64,000 bases of DNA from positions 22,142 to 86,141 of the forward strand of contig NZ_JAJEQE010000008.1 in NCBI RefSeq assembly GCF_020687205.1, in the 5' to 3' direction. Of the stretch, positions 17,356 through 26,767 are shown piece by piece. Positions within the stretch are counted from its first letter, which is position 1, and the number at the start of each line of letters is the position of its first letter. The position numbers were made by a program, and so were the translations under genes. The notes below the pieces were generated by a model that saw only the letters and a program-made list of their open reading frames with translations, ran no database searches and had not been told where the DNA came from. Origin of the DNA: Hominisplanchenecus faecis (GTDB taxonomy: Bacteria; Bacillota; Clostridia; Lachnospirales; Lachnospiraceae).

Positions 17356-17404
17356 AAAAGCTCCCCGGCTTTGTCCCTATGACATTGCCTGAGAGCTTTT
17401 TCTG
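17356..17404. terminator. Bidirectional terminator
   Basis: AAAAAGCTC and GAGCTTTTT flank a GC-rich centre, giving A/T tracts on both sides. It lies between the convergent acetyltransferase and amino-acid ABC genes. Confidence 0.75.
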
Positions 17405-17441
17405 GTTTTTCTTTTTATATTTCTCTTTTTTGTCTCTGTTT

Positions 17442-18185
17442 TTATTTTGCACGGAATCTGGCCAGGAAATCTTTTGTCCTTGCATTCTGCGGATTTTCAA
17501 AAATATCCGAAGGACTGCCTTCTTCGCAGATGACACCGTCCGCCATGTAAACGACATGGTTGGAAACGTCCCTTGCGAATGCCATCTCGTGTGTAACGAC
17601 CAGCATGGTCATGCCTTCGTTTGCCAGTCCACGCATAACTTCCAGTACTTCACCTACCATTTCCGGGTCCAGTGCGGATGTCGGCTCGTCAAAGAGCAGG
17701 ATCTCCGGCTCCATCGCCAGAGCACGGGCGATCGCCACACGCTGTTTCTGTCCGCCGGAAAGCTGACGCGGCTTCGCATTGATGTACGGGTTCATGCCGA
17801 CTTTTGTCAGATACTGCATGGCCTTTTCTTTTGCTTCTTCTTTGTTTCTTTTCAGAACTTTTGTCTGTCCAATGATGCAGTTCTCAAGAACCGACATATT
17901 GTTGAACAGATTAAAAGACTGAAATACCATGCCTACTTTTGCACGGTATGCTGCCGCATTGACCTTTTTATCCACCACGCTGTCTCCATGAAATACCACA
18001 TCCCCGGAGGTCGGTGTCTCCAGAAGGTTGATGCAGCGAAGCAGTGTGGATTTGCCGGAACCGGAAGAACCGATGATCGATGTCACATCGCCCGGATGTA
18101 CAACAAAATCAATGTCTTTGAGAACGGCGTTGGCACCAAAAGATTTGGACAGGTGTTTTACTTCCAGAATCGCATCTCTATTCAT
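17442..18185 (-). CDS. Polar amino-acid ABC transporter ATP-binding protein
   Basis: A 247-residue GlnQ/HisP-like ATPase with Walker [10 protein letters not shown] (about 39-47), signature LSGGQKQR and Walker [14 protein letters not shown]. It powers uptake of an amino acid through the permease encoded just upstream, whose reading frame it overlaps by four bases. It is the last gene of a binding protein-permease-ATPase operon. Confidence 0.94.
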   Translation of the reverse strand: MNRDAILEVKHLSKSFGANAVLKDIDFVVHPGDVTSIIGSSGSGKSTLLRCINLLETPTSGDVVFHGDSVVDKKVNAAAYRAKVGMVFQSFNLFNNMSVLENCIIGQTKVLKRNKEEAKEKAMQYLTKVGMNPYINAKPRQLSGGQKQRVAIARALAMEPEILLFDEPTSALDPEMVGEVLEVMRGLANEGMTMLVVTHEMAFARDVSNHVVYMADGVICEEGSPSDIFENPQNARTKDFLARFRAK

Positions 18186-19027
18186 TTGTCTCTTCCTCCG
18201 TTCACATCAGTTTCGATATTTCTCTCTTTGTCAAAGCTTCCTTCTCCCGGATAACTGTAATTTCCGCTCGTATGTGCCAGCTGATCGGTCGTTGCCAGAT
18301 CAAAACTTGCCGGTCCGTCCAGTTTGGACTCCCAGAAGCGCAGAAGTCTTGAAAAGACAAAGGTCATGATCAGATAGAGGACCATCGCTACAGTCATTGC
18401 CTCAAACCACCAGTAATAAGCTCCGGCTGTCTGTTTTGCCGCATAATACAGCTCGATAACACCGATTACGGACAGTACCGAGGAGTCTTTGATGTTGATG
18501 ATCAGGTTGTTGCCGATCTGCGGAATGATGTTTCGCAGCGTCTGCGGGAAAATGACGTACAGCATTGTCTGAAAGTGCGTCATACCGATTGCTTTTGCAC
18601 CTTCGGTCTGTCCCGGATCGATCGATAAGATACCGCCTCGCACGGTCTCTGCCATGTAGGCTCCGGTGTTGATCGACACGATAAAGAATGCAGCGAACCA
18701 CATTCCCATAGTGATGCCGAGATACTGCATGGCACCAAAATAGATAAACATCGCCTGGACGATCATAGGTGTTCCGCGGAATACTTCCACGTAGATGTTC
18801 AGAATCAGTTTTACGATAAACAACAGGGCTCTTTTGATGATGGAATCCTGTTTGGACACCGGAATGGTCTGCACGATGCCGACCGCAAAACCGATCAGAC
18901 ATCCGACAAAGGTACCCACCAGGGCGATCAGCAGGGTGCTTCCTGCCCCGCGAAGGAAGGATGCACTGTAGTGTGTGACCAGATAAACGACTCTGGCCCA
19001 GTAGTCTGTTGGCAAAGTACTGCTCAT
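18182..19027 (-). CDS. Polar amino-acid ABC transporter permease
   Basis: A 281-residue HisM/GlnP-type membrane protein with the conserved [11 protein letters not shown] and [12 protein letters not shown] stretches. It probably forms a homodimer, since only one permease gene is present. A hydrophilic tail of about 45 residues at the C-terminus is longer than usual. It lies 23 bases after the binding-protein gene and overlaps the ATPase start. Confidence 0.93.
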   Translation of the reverse strand: MSSTLPTDYWARVVYLVTHYSASFLRGAGSTLLIALVGTFVGCLIGFAVGIVQTIPVSKQDSIIKRALLFIVKLILNIYVEVFRGTPMIVQAMFIYFGAMQYLGITMGMWFAAFFIVSINTGAYMAETVRGGILSIDPGQTEGAKAIGMTHFQTMLYVIFPQTLRNIIPQIGNNLIINIKDSSVLSVIGVIELYYAAKQTAGAYYWWFEAMTVAMVLYLIMTFVFSRLLRFWESKLDGPASFDLATTDQLAHTSGNYSYPGEGSFDKERNIETDVNGGRDK

Positions 19028-19050
19028 AATACATTTCCTCCCATACGTGT

Positions 19051-19950
19051 TTATTCAGACAATGGCTGTACGGAGATCGCTTCGTTCATCATCTGCTCAT
19101 AGTCTTCTTTTGTCATTTTTTCCAGAACGCTGTTGATCTCATCCACCAGTTCCTGATTGCCTTTCTTTACAGAGATACCGATGTTGATCTCTTCGTCTGA
19201 TACCTGATAATTGTCATCCGAAGAGGAGAAATCCAGCATTTCCATATCCGGATAAGCCACACAAGCTGCCATTGCAGTCGGCTGGTCGGTACAGATCAGG
19301 TCACATGCTCCGGATTCCAGAGATACCAGCATCGTTCCTGTGGTTTCATAAGCCGGCAGTTTGTTTACATCTTCGATCTGATCAAGGCAGGTATCATACC
19401 ATACGGTGTTGATCTGAGAAGTAGCCGTTGCACCCTTTAAGTCTGCCAGACCTTTTGCATCTTTATACGGTCCGTCCTTTTTTACCAGTGTCACGATGGA
19501 TGCATAATAATACGGGTCTGTGAAATCTACGGATTCCAGACGTTTTGCGGTAATAGACTGTCCTGCGATCGCACAGTCAATGGCCCCGGAACTTACCGAT
19601 GTCGGAAGGCTGTCCCAATCCATCTTTACGATCTCCAGATCCCAGCCAAGCTCTTCACAGATGTGTTTTGCCATCATAACGTCATAGCCGTATGCATAAT
19701 CAGAAGAACCTGAAATCGGAACGGCTCCGTTGGAATCATCGCTCTGTGTCCAGTTGTACGGTGCATAGGCACATTCCATGCCGACACGCAGGGTTTTCTT
19801 TTCTCCGGAATCCGCTGCTGCCGCATCGCTTCCTGCTTCACTTTCTGTTTTGCTTCCGCCGTCTGTGGATGCTGCCTGCTTGCTTCCGCATCCTGCCATA
19901 GACATCGTTACTGCTGCTACAAGTACTGCTGCTAATGCTTTTTTCTTCAT
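19051..19950 (-). CDS. Amino-acid-binding lipoprotein of the ABC importer
   Basis: A 299-residue family-3 solute-binding protein. A lipobox (SMAGC) near residue 21 anchors it to the outer face of the membrane after cleavage. A Ser/Glu/Asp-rich linker follows, then the SBP_bac_3 fold beginning LRVGMECAYAPYNW and containing YDVMMAKHICEELG. The ligand is probably a polar amino acid. The exact one cannot be read from sequence. First gene of the operon. The upstream region is AT-rich. Confidence 0.93.
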   Translation of the reverse strand: MKKKALAAVLVAAVTMSMAGCGSKQAASTDGGSKTESEAGSDAAAADSGEKKTLRVGMECAYAPYNWTQSDDSNGAVPISGSSDYAYGYDVMMAKHICEELGWDLEIVKMDWDSLPTSVSSGAIDCAIAGQSITAKRLESVDFTDPYYYASIVTLVKKDGPYKDAKGLADLKGATATSQINTVWYDTCLDQIEDVNKLPAYETTGTMLVSLESGACDLICTDQPTAMAACVAYPDMEMLDFSSSDDNYQVSDEEINIGISVKKGNQELVDEINSVLEKMTKEDYEQMMNEAISVQPLSE

Positions 19951-20027
19951 TGTTCCGCTCTCCCTTTCAATCCAGGAAACCTGCCGTGACAGTTTTCCTT
20001 TACATTTTAAATTTTAAATTTGATAAA

Positions 20028-20065
20028 AAAGGACAGAGAAGTCCAGAATCCGACCTCTCTGTCTT
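20028..20065 (-). terminator. Rho-independent terminator of the SH3-domain gene
   Basis: The minus strand reads GACAGAGAGGTC, loop, GACTTCTCTGTC, then six T. It lies about 40 bases after the stop codon at 20107. Confidence 0.85.
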
Positions 20066-20106
20066 CTTGTTATCATACCTCAGCCATGCTGCTTTGTCAA
20101 CGTCTG

Positions 20107-20823
20107 TCAGTTAAAAAATCTGGCTCCCATATAGCCCACCTGGCCATTTACGGAAACCTTGTACCATCCGCCCTCATCTCCTAAGAACTCTACGGTCGTA
20201 CCTGCCTCAAACTGACCGATGATGTTGTCACCGTAGTCCGGGTAAGAACGCATGTAGCATGCGGAATTGATCGTCATGTAAACCGGCTGGGCAGCATCCG
20301 TCTGCGGCGTTGTCACATCCTGCGTGTCATTGCTGTAGTCACTGCCATCGGTCGTTGCATCATTGCCTGCATTATCATATGTACCGTCGCTGCTCTGTGA
20401 GCCATTACTGTATGTGCCGCCACTGTTCTGTGAAGCATTGTTTGCGGAATTGCTGCCATTTTGGCTGTTATCTGCTGTACTTCCTTTACTGTCTGTACCT
20501 GCATTGGAAGATGTTGAACTTTCGGTCTGCTTTTCTGTCGCTTTTTCCGTCTGTTTTTTGGTTTCTTTTTCGGTCTGTTTTTTGGTTTCTTTCTCTGTCT
20601 GCTTTTTCGTTTCTTTTTCAGTCTGTTTCTTTGTCTCAGTTTCTTTTCCGGTCTCTGTCTGTGCCTCTGTATTTTTACGGATCACAGCCGGATCACTGTT
20701 TCCATTGACCTTTGAAGAATAAATCTTCAGTCCCAGGATTGAACCGCCGATGATCAGTATCACGACAACACCGACCAGGAAATAACGCAGGTTATCCGAT
20801 AACCATTCTTTAAAATCTCCCAT
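20107..20823 (-). CDS. Membrane-anchored protein with repeat stalk and bacterial SH3 domain
   Basis: A 238-residue protein whose start (MGDFKEWLS) follows AAGGAGG at good spacing. A single transmembrane helix (about 15-36) leaves the rest outside. A hydrophilic stalk contains at least four tandem copies of the octapeptide ETKKQTEK plus degenerate ones, followed by a Ser/Asn/Gly-rich linker. The last about 60 residues form an SH3b domain (ACYMRSYPDYGDNIIG and GGWYKVSVNGQVGYM). Such domains bind cell-wall peptides. No catalytic domain is attached, so it may be a wall-binding structural or sensor protein. Confidence 0.8.
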   Translation of the reverse strand: MGDFKEWLSDNLRYFLVGVVVILIIGGSILGLKIYSSKVNGNSDPAVIRKNTEAQTETGKETETKKQTEKETKKQTEKETKKQTEKETKKQTEKATEKQTESSTSSNAGTDSKGSTADNSQNGSNSANNASQNSGGTYSNGSQSSDGTYDNAGNDATTDGSDYSNDTQDVTTPQTDAAQPVYMTINSACYMRSYPDYGDNIIGQFEAGTTVEFLGDEGGWYKVSVNGQVGYMGARFFN

Positions 20824-21159
20824 TTGGATCCTCCTTGTTTTTGATTTTATGCTGCAGCCTTTCACAGATACTGCTTTTCACTGTGCGAAATAACTGCACT
20901 GTCTGTAAGTATATCATGCTTTCCTGCTATAATCCAGTGAAATATTTTTCCAGATGCTCCCTTTTTCATCCGATTTTTCGGATCACATCTCTTTTTACCG
21001 GATTCTGTACTCTGTATACAAAATACTGGCTTTCACGTGTATTCTGCCTGAACAAAAATAAGAAGAAAGTAGAACTCTTCTTCAAAAATTCCTCTTTCTT
21101 CTTATTTTATATCATTCTATTTCATATTGTTTCTGTCATCCGCTTTCAGCAAACGCACC
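20824..21159. other. 336-base intergenic stretch
   Basis: It holds a candidate promoter for the SH3 gene (TATACT at 20908-20913 on the minus strand, with a poor -35 17 bases upstream) and the terminator at 21052-21110. I see no further gene in it. Confidence 0.5.
21052..21110. terminator. Bidirectional terminator downstream of the dehydrogenase
   Basis: AATAAGAAGAAAG pairs with CTTTCTTCTTATT. T-runs follow on both strands. It ends transcription of the dehydrogenase gene on the minus strand. Confidence 0.75.
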
Positions 21160-22149
21160 TTACAGTTCGTTTCCGTTCGGTGTGCCTTTCAGATAACTCA
21201 TGGCATTATCCAGTGTCACTTCACTGATCGCTGCCAGTGCTTCTTCGGTAAAGAATGCCTGATGGGATGTCACCATAACATTCGGGAAAGATAACAGCCT
21301 TGCAACGGTCGAGTGCTCCAGGATCGTCTCGGACATGTCTTCGTAAACGGAACCGTTCTCTTCTTCGTACACATCCAGACCAACGGCAAAGAATTTGTTC
21401 TCGCGGATTCCCTGGATCAGGTCATCTGTCTTGATCAGTCCGCCTCTTGAGGTGTTGACCAGAATCACACCGTCTTTCATTTTCTGGATCGTGTCGATAT
21501 TGATCATGTGATGTGTCTCTTCCATTAACGGGCAGTGAAGGGAGATCAGGTCAGACTGGGAAAGCAGCGTATCCAGATCAACATACTCTACGAAATCCAG
21601 ATCTTTGTTCGGGTACATATCGTAGCCGAGCACTTTCATACCAAATCCGTGGCAGATACGTGCCATTGCAGCACCGATTTTTCCGGTTCCGACGATACCT
21701 GCGGTCTTTTTGTAGAAGTTGACACCCATCAGTCCGTTCAGGCTGTAGTTGTTTTCACGTACTTTGATGTACGCTTTGTGCGTGTGGCGGTTTGCCGTCA
21801 GAGCCAGTGCCATCGCATGCTCTGCAACAGCTTCCGGTGAGTAGCTCGGCACGCGTGTGACGGTCATGCCGTATCCTTTTGCTCTCTCGAGATCCACGTT
21901 GTTGAAGCCTGCACAACGCATCAGGATCAGTTTTACCTTGCATGTATTTAAAATATCGATTGTCTCCGCACTCAAGTCCATATTTACGAATGCACACACG
22001 GCTTCATAACCGGCAGCCAGCATTGCTGTCTGAGGAGTAAGATTCGGCTCAATGTATACAACATCCAGATCTTTGTATTCTTCTTTGTCCAGATACGCAT
22101 CAAAAGATTTTATGTCATAACTTTTCGCACCAAAAAACAAAATTTTCAT
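21160..22149 (-). CDS. ldhA: D-2-hydroxyacid dehydrogenase, probably D-lactate dehydrogenase
   Basis: A 329-residue NAD-dependent enzyme reducing pyruvate to D-lactate, thus recycling NADH in fermentation. It shows GxGxxG as GTGKIG (about residues 154-159), the substrate-binding MRCAGFNNVD stretch, NTSRGGLI, and the catalytic His in SHQAFFTEEA, characteristic of the D-LDH group. Some relatives act on other 2-keto acids such as hydroxyisocaproate. The sequence is closest to D-lactate dehydrogenases as far as I can judge. A consensus promoter lies just upstream and a terminator downstream, so it is a single-gene unit. Confidence 0.92.
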   Translation of the reverse strand: MKILFFGAKSYDIKSFDAYLDKEEYKDLDVVYIEPNLTPQTAMLAAGYEAVCAFVNMDLSAETIDILNTCKVKLILMRCAGFNNVDLERAKGYGMTVTRVPSYSPEAVAEHAMALALTANRHTHKAYIKVRENNYSLNGLMGVNFYKKTAGIVGTGKIGAAMARICHGFGMKVLGYDMYPNKDLDFVEYVDLDTLLSQSDLISLHCPLMEETHHMINIDTIQKMKDGVILVNTSRGGLIKTDDLIQGIRENKFFAVGLDVYEEENGSVYEDMSETILEHSTVARLLSFPNVMVTSHQAFFTEEALAAISEVTLDNAMSYLKGTPNGNEL

Positions 22150-22198
22150 AATTTTATTGCCTCCTTTTCTTTTCTTGTTAGTATGAACTTACAGCCAT

Positions 22199-22227
22199 AT
22201 TATATACAAAAAGCAGAGTAATGTAAA
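22199..22227 (-). promoter_or_regulatory. Consensus promoter of the D-lactate dehydrogenase gene
   Basis: TTTACA, 17 bases and a perfect TATAAT on the minus strand, about 50 bases upstream of the start codon. This is one of the strongest promoters by sequence in the window. Confidence 0.8.
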
Positions 22228-22314
22228 GGAAACAATTTCTCATCTGGAACCTCTTTCATCCGTTGAAAGCCATATCAGATGCAAGACCATATCCCGTCAC
22301 TGATAAATGAGGTC

Positions 22315-22914
22315 TTATTTTGCGGCAGCTGCCAGGATCTCTGCCGCTTTCTCATAACCTAATTCTGCGGTATTCAGGCAAAGGTCATAATGATTACGGT
22401 CACCCCAGGTTTTTTTTGAAAAATAATGATAATAATTGCCCCGCTGAACATCTCTTTTATGTAATTCCGTGACCGCATTGCTCTGTGCAACACCATCCAC
22501 TCTTATGATGCGTTCTGTTTTTGCATGCTGGTCGCTACTGTAGATAAAGACATTTAAAAGCTCTGTTTTGTCTTTCAAAATTTCAGCCGCACATCTTCCA
22601 AGAAAAATGCACGGTCCTTCAGACACCAGCTGACGCATGACTTTTGCCTGAGCCTCGTAGATCTCATATGGTTTTGTGATCTTGTCAAAATCGCTGGCAT
22701 AGCTGGTCGCCATGGCAATACTGTACAGGATGCTTCCCATACGTTTCTCGTCGTAATCTTTCATCATGCCAAGGTCAATGCCGTATTTTTCGCTGGCAAG
22801 TACCAGCAGTTCACCGTCATAAAACGGGATTCCAAGTTTCTCTGAGAGAAGCTTTGCGACCTCCCGGCCGCCGCTTCCGTATTCTCTGTCAATTACGATC
22901 GTTTTTCCTCTCAT
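22315..22914 (-). CDS. Cytidylate-kinase-like protein (AAK6-type)
   Basis: A 199-residue member of the cytidylate_kin2 group (PF13189-like). It starts IDREYGSGGREVAKLLSEKLG, with the P-loop-equivalent GSGGREVA, and has PFYDGELL and the lid region with IIRVDGV. True Cmk is longer and phosphorylates CMP. The role of this short group is not established. The start overlaps the stop of the ABC exporter gene by one base (TAATG), so it is translated from the same operon as the exporter and TetR regulator. Confidence 0.82.
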   Translation of the reverse strand: MRGKTIVIDREYGSGGREVAKLLSEKLGIPFYDGELLVLASEKYGIDLGMMKDYDEKRMGSILYSIAMATSYASDFDKITKPYEIYEAQAKVMRQLVSEGPCIFLGRCAAEILKDKTELLNVFIYSSDQHAKTERIIRVDGVAQSNAVTELHKRDVQRGNYYHYFSKKTWGDRNHYDLCLNTAELGYEKAAEILAAAAK

Positions 22915-24908
22915 TATGCCTGTACCTCACTTTGTTCAAACTGGCTGGTATACAGATCTGCATAGAATCCGCCTTTTGCCAGAAGTTCTTCATGATTTCC
23001 CTGCTCTACAATGTCACCGTCACGCATGACCAGGATGATATCCGCATTCTTGATCGTGGACAGGCGGTGTGCAATCACAAAACTGGTTCGTTTCTGAGTC
23101 AGCTGATCCATCGCCCTCTGGGTCAGAAGCTCCGTTCTCGTATCGACGCTTGAGGTTGCCTCATCAAGGATCAGCATCGGGCTGTTCTGGATCATTGCCC
23201 TTGCGATCGTGAGCAGCTGTTTCTGTCCGGCTGAAATCGAAGTATTGTCTGTCAGAATGGTATCATAGCCCTGCGGCAGTGCTTTGATGAAGCTGTGGAT
23301 GCCACACGCCTTGCAGGCATTTATCATCGTTTCTTCGGATACATTTTCATTATTATATAGAAGATTCTCACGCACACTGCCCTCGAACAGCCAGGTGTCC
23401 TGGAGCACCATGCCGAATTTTCTGTGGACATTTTCTCTTGTCATATCTTTTGTGTCCACACCGTCAATCGTAATGGTACCGCCGGTTGGCTCAAAGAATC
23501 GCATCAGCAGGTTGACAAGTGTCGTTTTTCCGGCACCGGTCGGACCGACGATGGCTGCTTTCTGTCCCGGTTTTACGTGAACGGAGAAATCGTGGATGAT
23601 TTCTTTGTCCGGCACGCTCGGGTAGGAAAATTTCACATGGGAGAATACCACATCGCCCTCTACTTCTTCTACATTTGCCATCTTTGCAGACTCATCTTCC
23701 AGCTCTTCCTCGGAAAGGAACTCAAAAACTCGCTCGGAAGCGGCTGCCGCGGACTGGATGTTTGTCATACCCTGGGAGATCTGACGCAGCGGCTGTTCAA
23801 ACAGACGCACATAGATCAGAAATGCCGTGATCACGCCAAAGGTGATCTGACCTTTCATAACGAGCAGGGCACCGATGATGCAGACTGCCACATAGCCGAA
23901 GTTTCCGATAAACGTCATCAGCGGCTGCATCAGTCCGGATAAGAACTGTGATTTGTAGTTTGCCGTTCTGACAGCTCCGTTTAATTTTTCGAAACGTTCT
24001 CTGACTTGTCCCTCTGCTCCGGAAATACGGATCACATCATGACCGGCATACATTTCTTCGATGTAGCCGTTCAGCTCACCCAGGCTTCTCTGTCGGTCGG
24101 TGAAGTAGTGCTGGGAGTGTTTCATGATCAGCACCATCAGCACCAGACCGAGCAGTGTGGTCACAACAGTGGTCGTTCCGAGGATCCAGTTGGTGTAGTA
24201 CATCATGATCAGACAGCCGATAAACTGTGCCGCTGCTGATACGATCGCTGCAAGGCTGTTAGAAAATGCCTGACCGATCGTGTCTACATCGTTCGTCACA
24301 CGGGAGAGCACATCCCCATATGAATGTTCTGAGAAATACTTCAGTGGCAGGCGGTTGATCTTTCCGTCAATATCTTTTCGCATACGCTTGGAAAGTTTCT
24401 GTGTCACCGTTGCCATGATAAAGTGCTGTGAGAAACTGCACAGTGCACTGATCAGATACAGTCCGAGAAGAAAAACTGCCACTTTGAAGATGCCGTTCAT
24501 ATCGATGCCGTCATCCTGATGGGCTGCCCGGAACTCATCGCTTAAACGAATGTTGTTCACGATGTTCTGTGCAAGCTCGGAGTTTTTGTCCGTCAGGTCG
24601 AGATTCTGAAAATCAATACTTGACGGATCGGTTCCCTCCGGCAGATAGTCCATGATATTGATCTGTCCGGACTGGATCTGTTTCTGGATGTCTTCCTGGA
24701 CTGCTTCGCTGGAAATCCCGCCGGTCAGTCCGTTATATATATAATCTGTGATCTTACTGATCTGATTCGGTCCTGCGATCGTCAGAACTGCACCTAATGC
24801 CGCCATGATCAGTGCAAATAAAATGATACCTGCTTCTTTTTTGCAGTAAGAGAACAGATTGCTCAATGCGGCTTTCAGATTCTTTGGTTTTTGTCTTTTT
24901 TTATGCAT
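22914..24908 (-). CDS. ABC exporter half-transporter with consensus ATPase site
   Basis: A 664-residue type-IV ABC exporter subunit: an N-terminal six-helix membrane domain with an unusually long extracellular insert between helices 1 and 2 (about residues 55-125), then an ATPase with Walker A GPTGAGKTT, signature ISAGQKQ (deviating from LSGGQ), Walker B LILDEATSS with the catalytic Glu, and H-loop AHRLSTI. Together with the adjacent gene it would form a heterodimer of the BmrCD/LmrCD/TM287-288 type, exporting drugs, lipids or peptides. Fifteen bases separate the genes. Confidence 0.92.
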   Translation of the reverse strand: MHKKRQKPKNLKAALSNLFSYCKKEAGIILFALIMAALGAVLTIAGPNQISKITDYIYNGLTGGISSEAVQEDIQKQIQSGQINIMDYLPEGTDPSSIDFQNLDLTDKNSELAQNIVNNIRLSDEFRAAHQDDGIDMNGIFKVAVFLLGLYLISALCSFSQHFIMATVTQKLSKRMRKDIDGKINRLPLKYFSEHSYGDVLSRVTNDVDTIGQAFSNSLAAIVSAAAQFIGCLIMMYYTNWILGTTTVVTTLLGLVLMVLIMKHSQHYFTDRQRSLGELNGYIEEMYAGHDVIRISGAEGQVRERFEKLNGAVRTANYKSQFLSGLMQPLMTFIGNFGYVAVCIIGALLVMKGQITFGVITAFLIYVRLFEQPLRQISQGMTNIQSAAAASERVFEFLSEEELEDESAKMANVEEVEGDVVFSHVKFSYPSVPDKEIIHDFSVHVKPGQKAAIVGPTGAGKTTLVNLLMRFFEPTGGTITIDGVDTKDMTRENVHRKFGMVLQDTWLFEGSVRENLLYNNENVSEETMINACKACGIHSFIKALPQGYDTILTDNTSISAGQKQLLTIARAMIQNSPMLILDEATSSVDTRTELLTQRAMDQLTQKRTSFVIAHRLSTIKNADIILVMRDGDIVEQGNHEELLAKGGFYADLYTSQFEQSEVQA

Positions 24909-24923
24909 GATTCCGCATCTCCT

Positions 24924-26726
24924 TTACGCAAGTTCCGCTTTTGAAAGCTGAGAGAAAGCAATTTCCTGATAAACTTCACAGTTTTTCATCAGTTCTTCAT
25001 GGGTTCCGATACCTGCCATCTTTCCGTCATCGAGTACGATGATCTTGTCGGCGTGGCGGATCGTTCCAATACGCTGTGCCACGATCACGCAGGTGGTACT
25101 TTTAAGGTCGGTGGAAAGTCTTCTTCGCAGTTCTTTATCTGTTTTATAATCCAGGGCTGAAAACGAATCATCAAAAATCAGGATTTCCGGATTTCTGGCG
25201 ATTGCACGGGCGATCGAAAGTCGCTGTTTCTGACCTCCGGAAACATTGCCGCCGCTCTGTGCGATATGGCTGTAAAGACCTTCTTCCATTTTATCAATAA
25301 ATTCCTGTGCCTGCGAGATATCGATGGCTTTCTTTACATCCCCTTCGGTGATCGCTTGTGCCGCCTCACCAAACGCAACGTTTCCTTCGATCGTATCGGA
25401 GAACAGGACTGCTTTCTGTGTAACATATCCCATCTTGTCATACAGTCCGCGGAAACTGTAATCTTTTACATTTTTGCCATCAATCAGCACTTCGCCCTCG
25501 CTGGCATCGTAAAGTCTTGCTGCCAGACCTGCAAGCGTTGATTTTCCGGAACCGGTCGCTCCGATGATGGCAAGTGTCTCGCCCTGGTTTACCTGGAAAC
25601 TGATGTGTTCCAGACAGTTTTCTGCGGCTCCCGGATAGCGGAAGGACACATCGTTGAATGTGATGCTGCCTTTTTCTTCCGTCTGTCTGCCGTCATCTTT
25701 TCCTTCTCTGACTGCGATATCGGAGTTCAGCACTTCATTGATACGGCCTGCAGATACCTGTGCTCTTGGCAGCATGACAAAAATCATAAGCAGCAGCACA
25801 AATGCCATAACTACATACAGGGCATAGGAATTAAATGCCACTACATCACCAAGCATATCCGCCCTTGAACCGATGGCCGTGAATATTTCTGTCATTGTTC
25901 CGTTTAACGGGATCGAAATGTCATCAACCAGTTTGGCTCCCAGCCAGTAAATACCAAGAGATAATGCACTCTGTACAAAAATCATCACCGGGAACAGAAA
26001 TGCCATGCCACGCATGGTGAACATCTGCGTTTTCATCAGATTTTCGTTGACGTTTTCGAATTTGTCTTCCTGATATTTTTCGGCATTGAATGCACGGACC
26101 ACTTTCAGTCCGGTCAGATTCTCGCGGGTCACACGGTTGACGTCATCGACCTGTTTCTGTACAGTCTTGAATTTCGGAAGCAACACTGCCATCAGGGTTC
26201 CGATCACGACCATAATCAGCACGACTGCTGATGCCGTCAGAACGGATAACTGCCAGCTCTTGCCGACAATCTTCACGATCGCCCAGGCTGCCATGATCGG
26301 TGCTTTGATCATCACCTGCAGTCCCATGGCTACGAGCATCTGGATCTGCGTGATATCGTTTGTCGTACGTGTGATCAGGCTTGAGGTAGAAAATTTGCTG
26401 ATCTCGCCCGCCCCAAAATCAAATACCTTATGGAATACTTTTCCTCTGACATTGTGACTGAAATCTGCTGCAATCTTTGCAGCCAGATAACCGACAATTA
26501 CCGCCAGCAGGGCACTTCCGAGTGCACATGCCAGCATCTTCCCGCCTGATAACAGATAATCTGAGATCGTATTGCTCTCAGAACTGATCAGAACGGTGAT
26601 TTCTTTTGTATAGTCCGGCAGTTTCAGATCCAGAAACACCTGACCTGCGATCAGAAGAACGGCAAGAAACGCAAGTCCTTTGTCCTTCTTTCGCATATCT
26701 TTCAACAAATGCCACATATGATTCAC
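24924..26726 (-). CDS. ABC exporter half-transporter with degenerate ATPase site
   Basis: A 600-residue partner of the preceding exporter subunit. Its ATPase has Walker A GATGSGKST and a normal signature VSGGQKQR, but Walker B reads LIFDDSFSAL with Asp in place of the catalytic Glu, and the H-loop His is replaced by Gln (VAQRIGTI). These are the hallmarks of the degenerate half of heterodimeric exporters, where the normal signature of this chain serves the consensus site of the other. It lies 41 bases after the TetR gene. Confidence 0.93.
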   Translation of the reverse strand: MNHMWHLLKDMRKKDKGLAFLAVLLIAGQVFLDLKLPDYTKEITVLISSESNTISDYLLSGGKMLACALGSALLAVIVGYLAAKIAADFSHNVRGKVFHKVFDFGAGEISKFSTSSLITRTTNDITQIQMLVAMGLQVMIKAPIMAAWAIVKIVGKSWQLSVLTASAVVLIMVVIGTLMAVLLPKFKTVQKQVDDVNRVTRENLTGLKVVRAFNAEKYQEDKFENVNENLMKTQMFTMRGMAFLFPVMIFVQSALSLGIYWLGAKLVDDISIPLNGTMTEIFTAIGSRADMLGDVVAFNSYALYVVMAFVLLLMIFVMLPRAQVSAGRINEVLNSDIAVREGKDDGRQTEEKGSITFNDVSFRYPGAAENCLEHISFQVNQGETLAIIGATGSGKSTLAGLAARLYDASEGEVLIDGKNVKDYSFRGLYDKMGYVTQKAVLFSDTIEGNVAFGEAAQAITEGDVKKAIDISQAQEFIDKMEEGLYSHIAQSGGNVSGGQKQRLSIARAIARNPEILIFDDSFSALDYKTDKELRRRLSTDLKSTTCVIVAQRIGTIRHADKIIVLDDGKMAGIGTHEELMKNCEVYQEIAFSQLSKAELA

Positions 26727-26767
26727 CTTTCTTTCTTCTTTATCTTCCAGATTTTTTCCGGTATTTT

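Noticed and set aside
20515..20660. CRISPR-like repeat array
   Set aside because: The 24-bp units are in frame, contiguous and encode ETKKQTEK; there are no spacers.
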